Shown one piece after another: positions 50,508 through 59,141 of a stretch of 64,000 nucleotides of DNA. The notes beneath the pieces are model-generated. The model searched no databases. It was not told the origin of the DNA and worked only from the letters and a program-made list of their open reading frames with translations. The stretch is from contig JAYFRF010000005.1 in the NCBI GenBank assembly GCA_034926225.1, positions 1 through 64,000 of the forward strand, written 5' to 3'. The DNA comes from JAAZKA01 sp034926225. Lineage in GTDB: Bacteria; Bacillota; Clostridia; Oscillospirales; QAMX01. The first letter of the stretch is position 1. Each line of letters begins with the position of its first letter. The translations under genes and the position numbers were made by a program.

Positions 50508-51419
50508 TCAACCCTTTACTGACCCGATTGTCAGGCCTTGAACAAAGTAACGCTGGAAGAAGGGATAGGCGAACAAAATCGGCGCGACGGTGATCACGGT
50601 GATCGCCATTCGGGACGATTCGGTAGGCATGTCTTTGAGAATCGCCTGAATTGTCTGATCGTTCATCTTGGACGCGTTGTCCTTGATGAACTGGATATTA
50701 TCCATGATTCGCGTCAGCATTGTCTGCAGAGGAATCAGGTCGGGGTTTTCGATATAAAGCTTACCGGTAAACCAATCGTTCCAGTTCCCGACGACCTTGA
50801 ACAAACCGATTGTCGCAAGACCCGCTTTAAACAACGGCAGAACGATTTGGAAGTAGATACGGAAATGACCCGCGCCGTCGATCTTCGCAGCTTCAAACAG
50901 ACTGTCCGGAATCGTCGTGTTGATGAAGGTACGCAGGATGATGCAGTTATAGAAGCTCATCAACCCGGGCAGGACAAAGATCCAGAAAGTATCATAGAGG
51001 TGGAGGTATTTCACGTTCAGGATGTAAGACGGAACGAGTCCGCCGGAGAACAGCATTGTAAAGAATGCAAACATCGTAAACGCTTTACGCATACGGAAGT
51101 TCTTCTGCGCTATGACGTAGGAGAACATCGACATTACGAACAGCGCCAGCACCGTATTGACCACCGTGTATGCGATTGTTATCTTATAGCCCTGCAGAAT
51201 CTGGCGGCCCGTCTGTACAAGGTAGCCATACGCTTGAAAAGACCATCCGGAGGGGAAGAAGGTATAACCGTTATAGGCCAGAGAGTCGGCGGTCGACAGA
51301 GATATAATAATTACGAGGAGCATCGGCGCAAGACAGATCACGGCTACGATACACAGAGCGATGGAAATAGCTATATTCCAGCCCGGGGAAATGGAATTGA
51401 ATCGGTTTGCACTTTTCAT
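50508..51419 (-). CDS. lplC: Carbohydrate ABC transporter permease (LplC type)
   Basis: This 303-residue CUT1 permease has six predicted helices (first ~15-40) and the EAA loop EAAKIDGAGHFRIYFQIVLPLFKAG (~185-209; split for reading), the coupling site for the ATPase. The YtcP/LplC-type C-terminus ends YPFFQRYFVQGLTIGSVKG. No ATPase gene is in the cluster, as is usual for this type, where a shared MsmK-like ATPase serves several importers. AAAGGA stands 10 bases upstream of the ATG. Confidence 0.92.
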   Translation of the reverse strand: MKSANRFNSISPGWNIAISIALCIVAVICLAPMLLVIIISLSTADSLAYNGYTFFPSGWSFQAYGYLVQTGRQILQGYKITIAYTVVNTVLALFVMSMFSYVIAQKNFRMRKAFTMFAFFTMLFSGGLVPSYILNVKYLHLYDTFWIFVLPGLMSFYNCIILRTFINTTIPDSLFEAAKIDGAGHFRIYFQIVLPLFKAGLATIGLFKVVGNWNDWFTGKLYIENPDLIPLQTMLTRIMDNIQFIKDNASKMNDQTIQAILKDMPTESSRMAITVITVAPILFAYPFFQRYFVQGLTIGSVKG

Positions 51420-51456
51420 TTATTAAGCATCCTTTCTCATAACTTGGCATCTGCCC

Positions 51457-52395
51457 TTAAAACAGCGCGTTTTCCGGCTCGATTTTGGATACCAGCTTAT
51501 TAGAAAGAATGAGCAGTATACAACCGACCACTGATTGGTAAAGTCCGGCGGCAGTCGCCATACCGTAGTTAGAAAGAACCGCCATGGCGTTATAAACGTA
51601 AGTATCGATAATATTCGTGACTGGATACAGCGTACCCTTATTCTGGGTAACGGTATAAAACAGACCGAAGTCGCCGCGGAAGATACCGCCGATGGACATA
51701 ATCAGCAGGATGGACATCATCGTTTTCAGATGCGGCAGCGTAATGTAGCGCGCCTGCTGGAACTTGTTCGCACCGTCGAGCATCGCGGCTTCATAGTATT
51801 CCTGCGAAATGCCAGAGATCGCGGCAAGATATACAATAGCGGAGTAGCCAACGCCCTTCCACGCCTGTACAAAAGTAAGGATATATGGCCATGGCTTAAT
51901 GGTCATATACCAGTTCGTTCTTACCGGTCCTCCAAAGAACGCGACGATTTTATTTAAATAACCGGCTGTGGGGCTTAAGAATGCCAGCGCGACAATTGCG
52001 ACGACCGGCCAAGAAAGGAAGTACGGCATCATAAACACCGTCTGGAGGGTTTTGGCAAGCTTGCGGCTGACAAGCTCCGACAGCAACAGCGCCGTGACAA
52101 CCGCGAGAACCATATTCAATGCTATCCAGACTACGTTGTAGCAGACCGTGTTGCGGGTGATTACCCAAGCGTCCGTCGTGGCGAACAGGAATTTAAAGTT
52201 ATCAAACCCGACCCAGGGGCTTGAAAAAATGCCTTTGCGTAAATCCAGCTTTTGGAACGCCATGACAATACCGATCATCGGCAGATAGCTGAAAATCAGC
52301 AGGCTAAGCAGCGCCGGCGCGGCCATGATATACAGCGGTATATCATCCGTCCACTTTGCGTGCATGCGCTTTTCCTTCTTTTTCTGTCCATCCAT
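51457..52395 (-). CDS. lplB: Carbohydrate ABC transporter permease (LplB type)
   Basis: This 312-residue CUT1 permease has six predicted helices, and the EAA loop reads YYEAAMLDGANKFQQARYITLPHLK (~198-222; split for reading). The PYFLSWPVVAI segment and the VGFDNFKFLF motif near residue 62 are typical of LplB/YteP-like proteins. I chose ATG 52395 because GGAGG lies 7 bases upstream; the longer start at 52428 has none. It is the first gene of the importer operon, 37 bases before lplC. Confidence 0.92.
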   Translation of the reverse strand: MDGQKKKEKRMHAKWTDDIPLYIMAAPALLSLLIFSYLPMIGIVMAFQKLDLRKGIFSSPWVGFDNFKFLFATTDAWVITRNTVCYNVVWIALNMVLAVVTALLLSELVSRKLAKTLQTVFMMPYFLSWPVVAIVALAFLSPTAGYLNKIVAFFGGPVRTNWYMTIKPWPYILTFVQAWKGVGYSAIVYLAAISGISQEYYEAAMLDGANKFQQARYITLPHLKTMMSILLIMSIGGIFRGDFGLFYTVTQNKGTLYPVTNIIDTYVYNAMAVLSNYGMATAAGLYQSVVGCILLILSNKLVSKIEPENALF

Positions 52396-52745
52396 GCGGG
52401 ATCCTCCTTTTTCGCGCAGCTTTTCCACCAGCGCTTTTTAACATTTTAATATTAACATATTAACATATGACCTGCATAATTACAAGAAGCGTATTGTACA
52501 AATTAACTTCTATTTTTTTATCCATTTCGACTATTGTACTTTCACAGTAGAGACATTATAGCTATTTTATATCATTTATTTTTGTTTAATATGCCTTGCT
52601 TTTGTCAATTTCTATTTTAATTTTCGTGTCATGCTTTATTTTTACAAAAAATATTTTGCCGTTTTTAACAAACCATTGAATATGTGCGACAATCGTGTTA
52701 TAATCAGAATACGCTTACAGTATTTATGAAAGGATGCATGACCGT
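52396..52745. other. AT-rich intergenic region between divergent carbohydrate genes
   Basis: About 350 bases without a gene. On the plus strand a clear promoter is at 52676-52704. For the minus-strand lpl operon, TGTCAA (52603-52608) and several ATTATA/ATTGTA boxes exist, but none pair at 16-18 bases, so its promoter is not settled. Close to lplB, at 52450-52467, an 8-base unit TATTAACA is repeated in tandem and may be a regulator site. Confidence 0.55.
52676..52704 (+). promoter_or_regulatory. Promoter of the PL22-like gene
   Basis: TTGAAT (52676-52681) and TATAAT (52699-52704) are 17 bases apart, 42 bases before the chosen start. Confidence 0.72.
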
Positions 52746-54020
52746 ATGAACTCCCGCAACGACGTAACCTCTCTTTTCCCCACGGCGCCGGGTGTCCGCA
52801 TCTATCAACTCACCCAGGACGGCGTATCCCATTCCGGCATTTATCCGGAAACTCCCGTATGGCTCGAGGATCGCCGCCATTTCCTTATCACCGGTGAAAA
52901 CGGCTATGAAATTTCCTCTCTTGACGGGGAGCCGCCCGTATCCATCCTGCCGCGCGTACTCCCGGACGGCGCACGTCCGACGTCAGCCTGCATCTCCCGG
53001 GACGGCCGCTGGTTTTATCACCTCCGCGTCTATGGCGAAGGGCTAACCGTTACCTCCTCCCTCTGGCGGGTCGATACACGTACGCTGACCTCCGAGAAGA
53101 TCTGTGATACGCCCGACCGCATAGACGGCTTCCATCCGTCGCATTTTTACGGCATCGGCACCATCTCCTCCGACGGCGAGCGCTTCGCCACCTCCGCGTT
53201 CCTCGGCGACGGCACGCAGGAGAATGCCCCGGCAGGCTTACTCGTCTACGATATCCCCCGCCGAACCTGTATTTTGATCGCCGCTGATTCCGAGTGGCAT
53301 AACTCCCATCTGCAATACTGCCAGTCGACTGATCCCGACGCGTCCCATGATCTGCTGCTGCAAATGAACCATGGCATGCTCACCTCCCCGGACGGACGCT
53401 GCACACGTCACCTCGAGCCGCCGCCCTCGGGTCTCGGCGCGGACATCCATGTCATCCGTGACGACGGCACTCACTGGCGGGACCTCCCGTGGGGCCGCGA
53501 CGGATTGGAATCCTGCATTGGTCATCAGGCGTGGCGCACCGACAGCACCTCCTGTATTACAATCACATTGCAGAATATGGATCCCTCCTACGGACTTGAA
53601 CCCCATACCCGGCAGCATGTAATCGAGGCGTACCCCATTCCAACGAACCGCGAGGAGCCGCATATCGGTGCGAAAATCCCCGGCGCGAAACGACGCATCC
53701 TCGACGAAGGCTTCGAAAACCCGCGTTTTTGTCACTTTTTCTGCTCCGCCGACGGCAGTCACTTCGCCTTCGACACCTTCATCTGTGAGGGAGAGGGCAC
53801 ACCGAAGGGAGAAACCGGCATCGGTCAGCGCGTCTACATCGCCCTGGACGACGGCGAGCGGCTGCATTTCCAATATATCTGCAACACCCGCGGTAAATTC
53901 CTTGGCGAAGGCTCCAATCACGCGCATCCGATCTTAACGCCCGACAACTCCGGCGTGCTGTTCAACTCCACCGTCTCCGGCAAATCCCAGATCTACCTCG
54001 CCGAAGGCTTCTCCTGGTAA
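52746..54020 (+). CDS. Oligogalacturonate lyase-like (PL22-like) beta-propeller protein
   Basis: This 424-residue cytoplasmic protein is built of beta-propeller repeats (SLDGEP, ISRDGRWFYHL, SLWRVDTRT, SSDGERF, TPDNSGVLFNS). Conserved catalytic/metal motifs of oligogalacturonate lyase are visible: EWHNSHLQYC (~184), IHVIRDDGTHWRDLPWGRDG (~237), IGHQAWR (~259) and SNHAHPILTPDN (~391), holding His and Gln ligands of the Mn2+ site. Ogl cleaves unsaturated digalacturonate in pectin breakdown. ATG 52734 abuts the AAAGG site; ATG 52746 lies 12 bases from it, so I use the latter. It diverges from the lpl importer. Confidence 0.68.
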   Translation: MNSRNDVTSLFPTAPGVRIYQLTQDGVSHSGIYPETPVWLEDRRHFLITGENGYEISSLDGEPPVSILPRVLPDGARPTSACISRDGRWFYHLRVYGEGLTVTSSLWRVDTRTLTSEKICDTPDRIDGFHPSHFYGIGTISSDGERFATSAFLGDGTQENAPAGLLVYDIPRRTCILIAADSEWHNSHLQYCQSTDPDASHDLLLQMNHGMLTSPDGRCTRHLEPPPSGLGADIHVIRDDGTHWRDLPWGRDGLESCIGHQAWRTDSTSCITITLQNMDPSYGLEPHTRQHVIEAYPIPTNREEPHIGAKIPGAKRRILDEGFENPRFCHFFCSADGSHFAFDTFICEGEGTPKGETGIGQRVYIALDDGERLHFQYICNTRGKFLGEGSNHAHPILTPDNSGVLFNSTVSGKSQIYLAEGFSW

Positions 54021-54027
54021 CATAAAC

Positions 54028-54067
54028 AGAGCGTTTCCCACTAAACTATGGGAAACGCTCTTTCTTT
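54028..54067. terminator. Bidirectional intrinsic terminator
   Basis: A perfect 13-bp stem (54028-54040 with 54049-54061) is followed by TTCTTT. It ends both the PL22-like gene and the convergent GH95-like gene. Confidence 0.85.
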
Positions 54068-56141
54068 ATGCCTTTTGAACGCGGTATTCCATCGTTTTTC
54101 CTTCGATACACATGTTTATGGTTTCCTCACGTAAACCCGTGATCACAACTTCGCCGCCACGCTTTGCCGTCACACGCAGGCCCCCGGGAAGCGGCACATT
54201 CTCCATCGCATACTCCGTCCAGGCGGCGGGAATACCGGAAAACAGATAGACAGTATTACCCTTCCGATACGCCGACATGTCGAGCATCGCCGTAATAAAG
54301 CCCATCGCGCCGTCGAGCTGCATGACCTCGTTTTCATCCTTCGGTTTCAGAATATCCATCCGCCGGTGCGAGATCATCCCGCGGAAGCGCGGCAGGTAGA
54401 CCGTGCACATCCCCTCGTTGATGAAATGCGCGCGCCATATGTCCATCATCACCGCCGGCGCTTCTGACAGCCCCATCCTCGCAAGGATGCTCCACGCCCA
54501 AGGGAAGCACCATTCGCTCCACTGTCCCTCGCCCTGCGCGATCCAGTGATCGATCGACGTGTCGACGACCTCCCGCTGCTCCTCGGTCAGGGTTTCCGGC
54601 AGCGAATCAAACGGATAGATACAGCCGAGGTGAGAGTGATGCCGGTGGCAGTGCTCGAGATCCTGACCTTCCCATATAGCAATCCGCCGCACCACTTTTC
54701 CGGAGTAATGCTCGAAGGCGTCGGCCGTCGAATACTGCGGCAGTCTTTCGCACACCTCAGTCCAGACCGGCTTCGGCTCTGTACCTATAACCGCCGAAGT
54801 CTCCAGCAGAATCTGGGCCAGCTTATGCATTGCGGCGAGCTGATACGACGGATTCCGCCCCGCGCGGTCGGCATCCTCGTTCGACGACGCGTATTCCGCC
54901 GAAACCGCCACGGGAATGGAGAAGTCCGCGTCGAGCATCGCTTCGTAGCAGCGCATGATGCCGCGAATAAACGGATACGCCCGCTCACGCAGGAACGCGG
55001 TGTCGCCCGTGAGCCGCCAATAGCCGTAATACAGCAGCGCCGTCCACGCGCCACACGCCGGATCCAGCACCGCACCGCAGCCAAGCCATCCGCACTGACG
55101 GCCGCGATCGTCCACCGCGTGCGTAAACCACAGTCCGTCGTCGATGCCGAACAGCACCCGTGCGTTATGCCACAGGGCCTCCGTAAACGGCGCGGACTCG
55201 ATCATGTCAAACAGCGACAGCAGATGCGCAGGCTTTCCGAGCGACAGCGCCGCGCCGTAGATCATCTGGACGTTGACGTTAAAGTGGTAATCGCCGCTCC
55301 ACTGCGCTTTCTGATACTCCTCATGCCAAGGCCCCTGAAGCCCGGCGGGATAACCTCCCGGCATCGTCGCGGCGGCGAACTTATAGATATTATAATAATA
55401 AAGCGTCTCATAAAACACGTCGGGGATCCCGAGCGTCGGGATATCGCGCCAGAAGTCCTTCCAAAACGCCCGCGCGTCCCTCCGCGCGTTTTCACGGTCG
55501 TCCTCCGCGCCGTTTGTCGCGAGGGCAAATCCCTCGCGCGTCTTCCGGCAGCGCACCTCCGCTTTTCCGTCCGCCGAATCGGGAAAATCGATCCGCCAGC
55601 CGTCCTCGTACACCTCCGGCGGCCGGTAACCGCAGAATTCGAGCCATTCACGGGACTTATGAAATTCCCAAGACGGTTTGCAGATCACCTGCCGGACACT
55701 GCCCGACGGATCGTCGATGAACGCGACGTTCTTTTGCGTCGATATAAAGAACGTCAGCGCCGTGCCATCGCTTAAGCGCACACAGGCTTCTCCTGTTTCA
55801 TACGCAAGCGAGATCTCCACAGGCCGCACGCCCTGCTGAAAATGCAGTTCAAATCGTCCCATCGGAATCCGCTGCGGCCGAAACGGGGAATCGACCTCCC
55901 GAAGAATCAGCTTTTCCAGACCCTCTCCGCAGCCATACGTCTTTGCGTATGCCGCGAGTCCGGCGTATGTCGTCCCGGGAACCAACAGCTCTCCGCTGCG
56001 GTGGTCCCAGAGGTCGCTTTGGTTTACCGTGATATGCAGAGCCGTATCTCCCCAGAGTATGATGCCCAGATTCCCGTTCGCCATCGGCAGCCCGCAATGC
56101 GGTCTGGCAAGCGGGAAGGTAAGTGTAAAAACGTCCTTCAC
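54066..56141 (-). CDS. Glycoside hydrolase family 95-like protein
   Basis: This 691-residue (alpha/alpha)6-barrel glycosidase starts with GLPMANGNLGIILWGD (~17), the GH95 N-terminal domain motif, and contains WSGDYHFNVNVQMIYG (~290), HRHHSHLGCIYPF (~520) and QWSEWCFPWAWSILARMG (~560), matching GH95 landmarks. GH95 enzymes are alpha-L-fucosidases or alpha-L-galactosidases acting on xyloglucan or pectin side chains. No signal peptide. I chose GTG 56141, which has GAGGAG 8 bases upstream; a longer frame to 56255 lacks a ribosome site. It fits the pectin-oriented neighbours. Confidence 0.82.
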   Translation of the reverse strand: MKDVFTLTFPLARPHCGLPMANGNLGIILWGDTALHITVNQSDLWDHRSGELLVPGTTYAGLAAYAKTYGCGEGLEKLILREVDSPFRPQRIPMGRFELHFQQGVRPVEISLAYETGEACVRLSDGTALTFFISTQKNVAFIDDPSGSVRQVICKPSWEFHKSREWLEFCGYRPPEVYEDGWRIDFPDSADGKAEVRCRKTREGFALATNGAEDDRENARRDARAFWKDFWRDIPTLGIPDVFYETLYYYNIYKFAAATMPGGYPAGLQGPWHEEYQKAQWSGDYHFNVNVQMIYGAALSLGKPAHLLSLFDMIESAPFTEALWHNARVLFGIDDGLWFTHAVDDRGRQCGWLGCGAVLDPACGAWTALLYYGYWRLTGDTAFLRERAYPFIRGIMRCYEAMLDADFSIPVAVSAEYASSNEDADRAGRNPSYQLAAMHKLAQILLETSAVIGTEPKPVWTEVCERLPQYSTADAFEHYSGKVVRRIAIWEGQDLEHCHRHHSHLGCIYPFDSLPETLTEEQREVVDTSIDHWIAQGEGQWSEWCFPWAWSILARMGLSEAPAVMMDIWRAHFINEGMCTVYLPRFRGMISHRRMDILKPKDENEVMQLDGAMGFITAMLDMSAYRKGNTVYLFSGIPAAWTEYAMENVPLPGGLRVTAKRGGEVVITGLREETINMCIEGKTMEYRVQKA

Positions 56142-56345
56142 GGTTTTATCTCCTCTCTGCCGACGACCGCTGTTTATGGCCGCCCTCGGGTGATCGGCCG
56201 CCCCTCGCGGACGACCCTCGCGTACATTGTACACGTCCCCCACCCCTTTGGTCAAGACGATATTTTATAATCGTAAATATTTCCCGGTTTTTGAATCAGC
56301 CGTTCCCGGCGCATTCGACGTCGATGCAGGCTAAAGATTCTCCGC

Positions 56346-56374
56346 TTGACAAGCTTCCTCACAGATGATACAGT
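56346..56374 (+). promoter_or_regulatory. Promoter of the capA-like gene
   Basis: A perfect TTGACA (56346-56351) and TACAGT (56369-56374) are 17 bases apart, 57 bases before the ATG. Confidence 0.7.
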
Positions 56375-56430
56375 AGGGACACGGCATCCCCATTTTCACC
56401 CTTATATCGGCAAAGGAGGCTTGGGTTCCC

Positions 56431-57540
56431 ATGAAAATATTCCTCGGCGGCGACATCACTCCCACCCCGATCACCGTTCCCGCGTTCGATCGCGGTGATA
56501 TTCCCGCGCTGTTCGGCTCCGTCGGCAGCCTGATAGCGGCCGGCGACGCGCGTATCGCGAATCTTGAATGCGCGCTGACCGAATCCGATACGCCCATCCG
56601 TAAAAAAGGCCCCAATCTGCGCGGCAAACCCTCGTACGCGGAGGTACTCCGCGATTTCGGTCTGACGGCGGTCGGCCTTTCGAATAACCATGTCTTCGAC
56701 TTCGGCACACCGGGTCTGTGTGATACCGAAAAAGCCCTTTCGGACGCCGGCATTCCCTACACCGGCATCGGTGAAAATGAACGCGACGCCCGACGCCCGC
56801 TCTTTCTGGAGGTCAGCGGAAAGCGCGTCGCACTCGTCTGCGTCGCGGAGCATGAGTACAGCTATGCGCTCCCGGACCGCTGCGGCGTCTGGGGCTTTGA
56901 CCCGTTTGATACGATGGAGGATATCTCAAACGCAAAAGAAAACGCCGATTACGTTATCGTCCTCTATCACGGCGGCAAGGAGCAGAGCCGTTACCCCTCT
57001 CCCCGTCTGCGCCGTGCCTGTCAGGCGATGGTTCGCGCCGGCGCGGATTTTGTTTCTTGCCAGCATTCCCACTGCGTCGGCGTCTATGAGGACTACCGCG
57101 GCGCCGGTATCCTCTACGGTCAGGGCAACTTCAACTTTGTCGGCTATATCGATCACCCCCATTGGCGCTACGGGCTTCTGCTGGAGCTGAACGATACCCC
57201 CGACGGCCGCCTAGCACCTGTCTTCCATCCCCTTGTCGTCACCCCCACCGGCGTCACCCTCGCCGAAGGCGGGGAACGCGAACGCGAGCTTGCCGAATTC
57301 GCCGAGCGCAGCCGGATTTTACAGGATACCGATGCGTGGCTTGCCGAATGGCATGCCTTCTGCGTCTCTATGCAGAAGAACTACCGTGAAGCCGTCGCCG
57401 CCGCCTTCCGCGACAACGACACCGATACTCCCGCCGAGATTTTCCCCCATTACCTCGACTGCGAAGCCCATACCGATGTTTGGCGCGAGCTGTATCCCAC
57501 CTGGCATAAGGCCGCAACCGACGAACAAGGCTCCTTTTGA
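56431..57540 (+). CDS. CapA family metallophosphatase-like protein
   Basis: This 369-residue protein has the CapA/PgsA fold: FLGGDITPTP (4-13), IANLECALTESDTPI (~43), GLSNNHVFDFGTPGL (~83), VIVLYHGGKEQSRYPS (~176), SCQHSHCVGVYEDY (~209) and YGQGNFNF (~230). These are metal-binding and active-site segments of calcineurin-like enzymes. Capsule or poly-gamma-glutamate PgsA proteins are membrane anchored, but no anchor is visible here, so this copy is likely cytoplasmic, as are other family members of unknown role. GGAGG is 11 bases upstream. Confidence 0.85.
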   Translation: MKIFLGGDITPTPITVPAFDRGDIPALFGSVGSLIAAGDARIANLECALTESDTPIRKKGPNLRGKPSYAEVLRDFGLTAVGLSNNHVFDFGTPGLCDTEKALSDAGIPYTGIGENERDARRPLFLEVSGKRVALVCVAEHEYSYALPDRCGVWGFDPFDTMEDISNAKENADYVIVLYHGGKEQSRYPSPRLRRACQAMVRAGADFVSCQHSHCVGVYEDYRGAGILYGQGNFNFVGYIDHPHWRYGLLLELNDTPDGRLAPVFHPLVVTPTGVTLAEGGERERELAEFAERSRILQDTDAWLAEWHAFCVSMQKNYREAVAAAFRDNDTDTPAEIFPHYLDCEAHTDVWRELYPTWHKAATDEQGSF

Positions 57541-57543
57541 CAA

Positions 57544-57580
57544 AAAACCCGGCGTCGTAAGCGGTGCCGGGTTTTCTATT
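57544..57580 (+). terminator. Intrinsic terminator after the capA-like gene
   Basis: A 10-bp stem (57544-57553 with 57566-57575) has T-rich 3' flank; the four terminal A-T pairs extend it. Confidence 0.8.
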
Positions 57581-57614
57581 CGTAATTTGTTTACTTATTC
57601 GGTGTATTTTACTC

Positions 57615-57643
57615 TTGACACGCGAATCTGTAACTGTTATAAT
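57615..57643 (+). promoter_or_regulatory. Consensus promoter of the rhodanese-Rrf2-ferredoxin operon
   Basis: A perfect TTGACA (57615-57620) and perfect TATAAT (57638-57643) are 17 bases apart. Confidence 0.88.
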
Positions 57644-57650
57644 TACAGAT
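57626..57650. promoter_or_regulatory. Dyad operator over the -10 box, probable Rrf2 site
   Basis: ATCTGTAA (57626-57633) and TTACAGAT (57643-57650) are perfect inverted repeats around a 9-base centre. The 25-base dyad covers the -10 region. The second gene of this operon encodes an Rrf2-family repressor, so autoregulation is likely. Confidence 0.72.
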
Positions 57651-57680
57651 AAGATTTTTGTGACAGGAGGACCCCTCAAC

Positions 57681-58586
57681 ATGAAACGACTGGCATTACT
57701 CATCGCCGCCCTCGCGTTTATACTCGCGGCATGCACCGCGCAGGGCGCCGGCACCGCAACAACGACGACAACGGCAGCCCAAATGACAACCGAAGCGCCC
57801 GCCTCGCGCAAGCTGACGGCGGAGGAAGCCTACGCGCGGATGACGAGCGGCGACCCGATCACCATCCTCGACGTACGGACGTCCGGGGAATATGAGGAGG
57901 AGCATATCGACGGCGCGGTGCTGCTGCCGGTCGAGACCATCGGCGACGAAAAGCCCTCGGAGCTGCCGGTGACCGACGCGGAAATCCTGATCTACTGCCG
58001 CAGCGGAAACCGCAGCGCACAGGCGCGGGCGTTGCTTGAGGCACTCGGCTACACGAATGTATACGACTTCGGAGGGATCAACGACTGGACGTATGAGACA
58101 GTCTCCGGCGCGTATGAAACAAAGGAGTCCTCGCTTGCGTCGTTCCGTGCGACCAGTCTCGACGGCGCTGCCGTGGATGAAAGCATCTGGGCGGACAACA
58201 AGCTGACGATGGTCAACATCTGGGCGACCTTCTGCGGCCCTTGTCTAACCGAGATGCCCGACCTCGGTAAGCTTGCGGCGGAGTATGCCGCGCAGGATTT
58301 CGGCATCGTCGGCATCGTGATCGACACGCTGGACCAAAACGGTGACATTTCCATGTCCCAGGTCGAGAAGGCGCGCGGCCTCCGCGAATCGACCGGCGCG
58401 AATTATCTCCACATCTTGCCGTCGGACGATCTGATGAACGGCGTTTTACAGGATGTCTCGTCGGTCCCGACAACGGTATTCGTCGACAGCGAGGGGAATA
58501 TCGTCGGGAATGCCTATGTCGGCTCGCGCAGCGCGGACAAGTGGAAAGCGATCGTGGACGCCTTACTTGCCGAGGTGGGCTCGTGA
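57681..58586 (+). CDS. Rhodanese-thioredoxin fusion lipoprotein
   Basis: This 301-residue secreted lipoprotein has a signal peptide and lipobox LAAC (Cys18), a Thr-rich linker (~23-38), a rhodanese domain (~45-140) with the catalytic CRSGNRS loop (Cys106), then a TlpA-like thioredoxin domain (~150-300) with WATFCGPC (Cys185, Cys188) and the cis-proline SVPTTVF. It would sit on the outer face of the membrane and carry sulfane sulfur or disulfides. Both active sites are intact. The ATG at 57681 has AGGAGG upstream and lies 38 bases after the TATAAT. It overlaps rrf2 by 4 bases. Confidence 0.92.
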   Translation: MKRLALLIAALAFILAACTAQGAGTATTTTTAAQMTTEAPASRKLTAEEAYARMTSGDPITILDVRTSGEYEEEHIDGAVLLPVETIGDEKPSELPVTDAEILIYCRSGNRSAQARALLEALGYTNVYDFGGINDWTYETVSGAYETKESSLASFRATSLDGAAVDESIWADNKLTMVNIWATFCGPCLTEMPDLGKLAAEYAAQDFGIVGIVIDTLDQNGDISMSQVEKARGLRESTGANYLHILPSDDLMNGVLQDVSSVPTTVFVDSEGNIVGNAYVGSRSADKWKAIVDALLAEVGS

Positions 58587-59005
58587 CGGGTGAGTTTACC
58601 GTCGCAGTACACGGACTCGTTTTCCTGTATCACGCAAACCGCGTCGTCTCCAGCAAGGCGCTTGCCGAAAACATCTGCACCCATCCCGTGCGGGTGCGTA
58701 AGGTGATGGCGCGGCTCTCCGCTGTAGGGTTGGTGCATGCGCGGGAGGGACGGCGCGAGAGCGGTTACTACAGCATCGAGGGTGGCGGGCAGATCACGCT
58801 GCTAGCTATTCTGGACGCGCTCGGCGAGACCGCCGTACCGGCGCTCTGGAGGTCGGGCGACTCAGACTGCGACTGCCTTTTGTCGTCGGGTATGAGCGCC
58901 GTGATGGAGGATCTGGTTCGGGACATGAACGAACGCTGCCGCGAAAAGCTCGCGGGCATCACCATCGGCGATCTGGAAGAACGTCTGCTTGGGAGGAACG
59001 TATGA
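58583..59005 (+). CDS. Rrf2 family transcriptional regulator
   Basis: This 140-residue winged-helix regulator has an N-terminal helix-turn-helix (FLYHANRVVSSKALAENICTHPVRVRKVMARLSAVGLV, ~13-51; split for reading), as in IscR, NsrR and CymR. Three cysteines (CDC near residue 107-109 and one at about 124) could hold an iron-sulfur cluster or sense redox state, though spacing differs from IscR. I chose the GTG at 58583 because it overlaps the previous stop (GTGA) with GAGGTGG upstream. It likely binds the dyad at 57626-57650 and controls this operon. Confidence 0.9.
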   Translation: MTGEFTVAVHGLVFLYHANRVVSSKALAENICTHPVRVRKVMARLSAVGLVHAREGRRESGYYSIEGGGQITLLAILDALGETAVPALWRSGDSDCDCLLSSGMSAVMEDLVRDMNERCREKLAGITIGDLEERLLGRNV

Positions 59006-59136
59006 AAAAGCTCGTCCGGTACCTCGTTCTCGCCGTCGGCATCGGCATGATTGCCCTCGGCGTCCGTCAAGGCGACCAGGCGGATGTTTTGCGCAAGGCG
59101 ATCCACATCTGTCTTGAATGCATCGGCATCGGGTGA
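59002..59136 (+). CDS. CD1871A-type CXXC micropeptide
   Basis: This 44-residue single-span membrane peptide starts MKKLVRYLVLAVGIGMIALG, then has a short polar region and ends HICLECIGIG with a CLEC (CxxC) pair. This matches the NCBI family CD1871A family CXXC motif-containing protein, of unknown function. It is too short for usual gene calls. It overlaps the Rrf2 stop (ATGA) with GGGAGG upstream, so it is translated with its neighbours. Its position beside a rhodanese-thioredoxin lipoprotein and a polyferredoxin suggests it relays thiol or electron equivalents at the membrane (inference). Confidence 0.88.
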   Translation: MKKLVRYLVLAVGIGMIALGVRQGDQADVLRKAIHICLECIGIG

Positions 59137-59141
59137 GCGGT

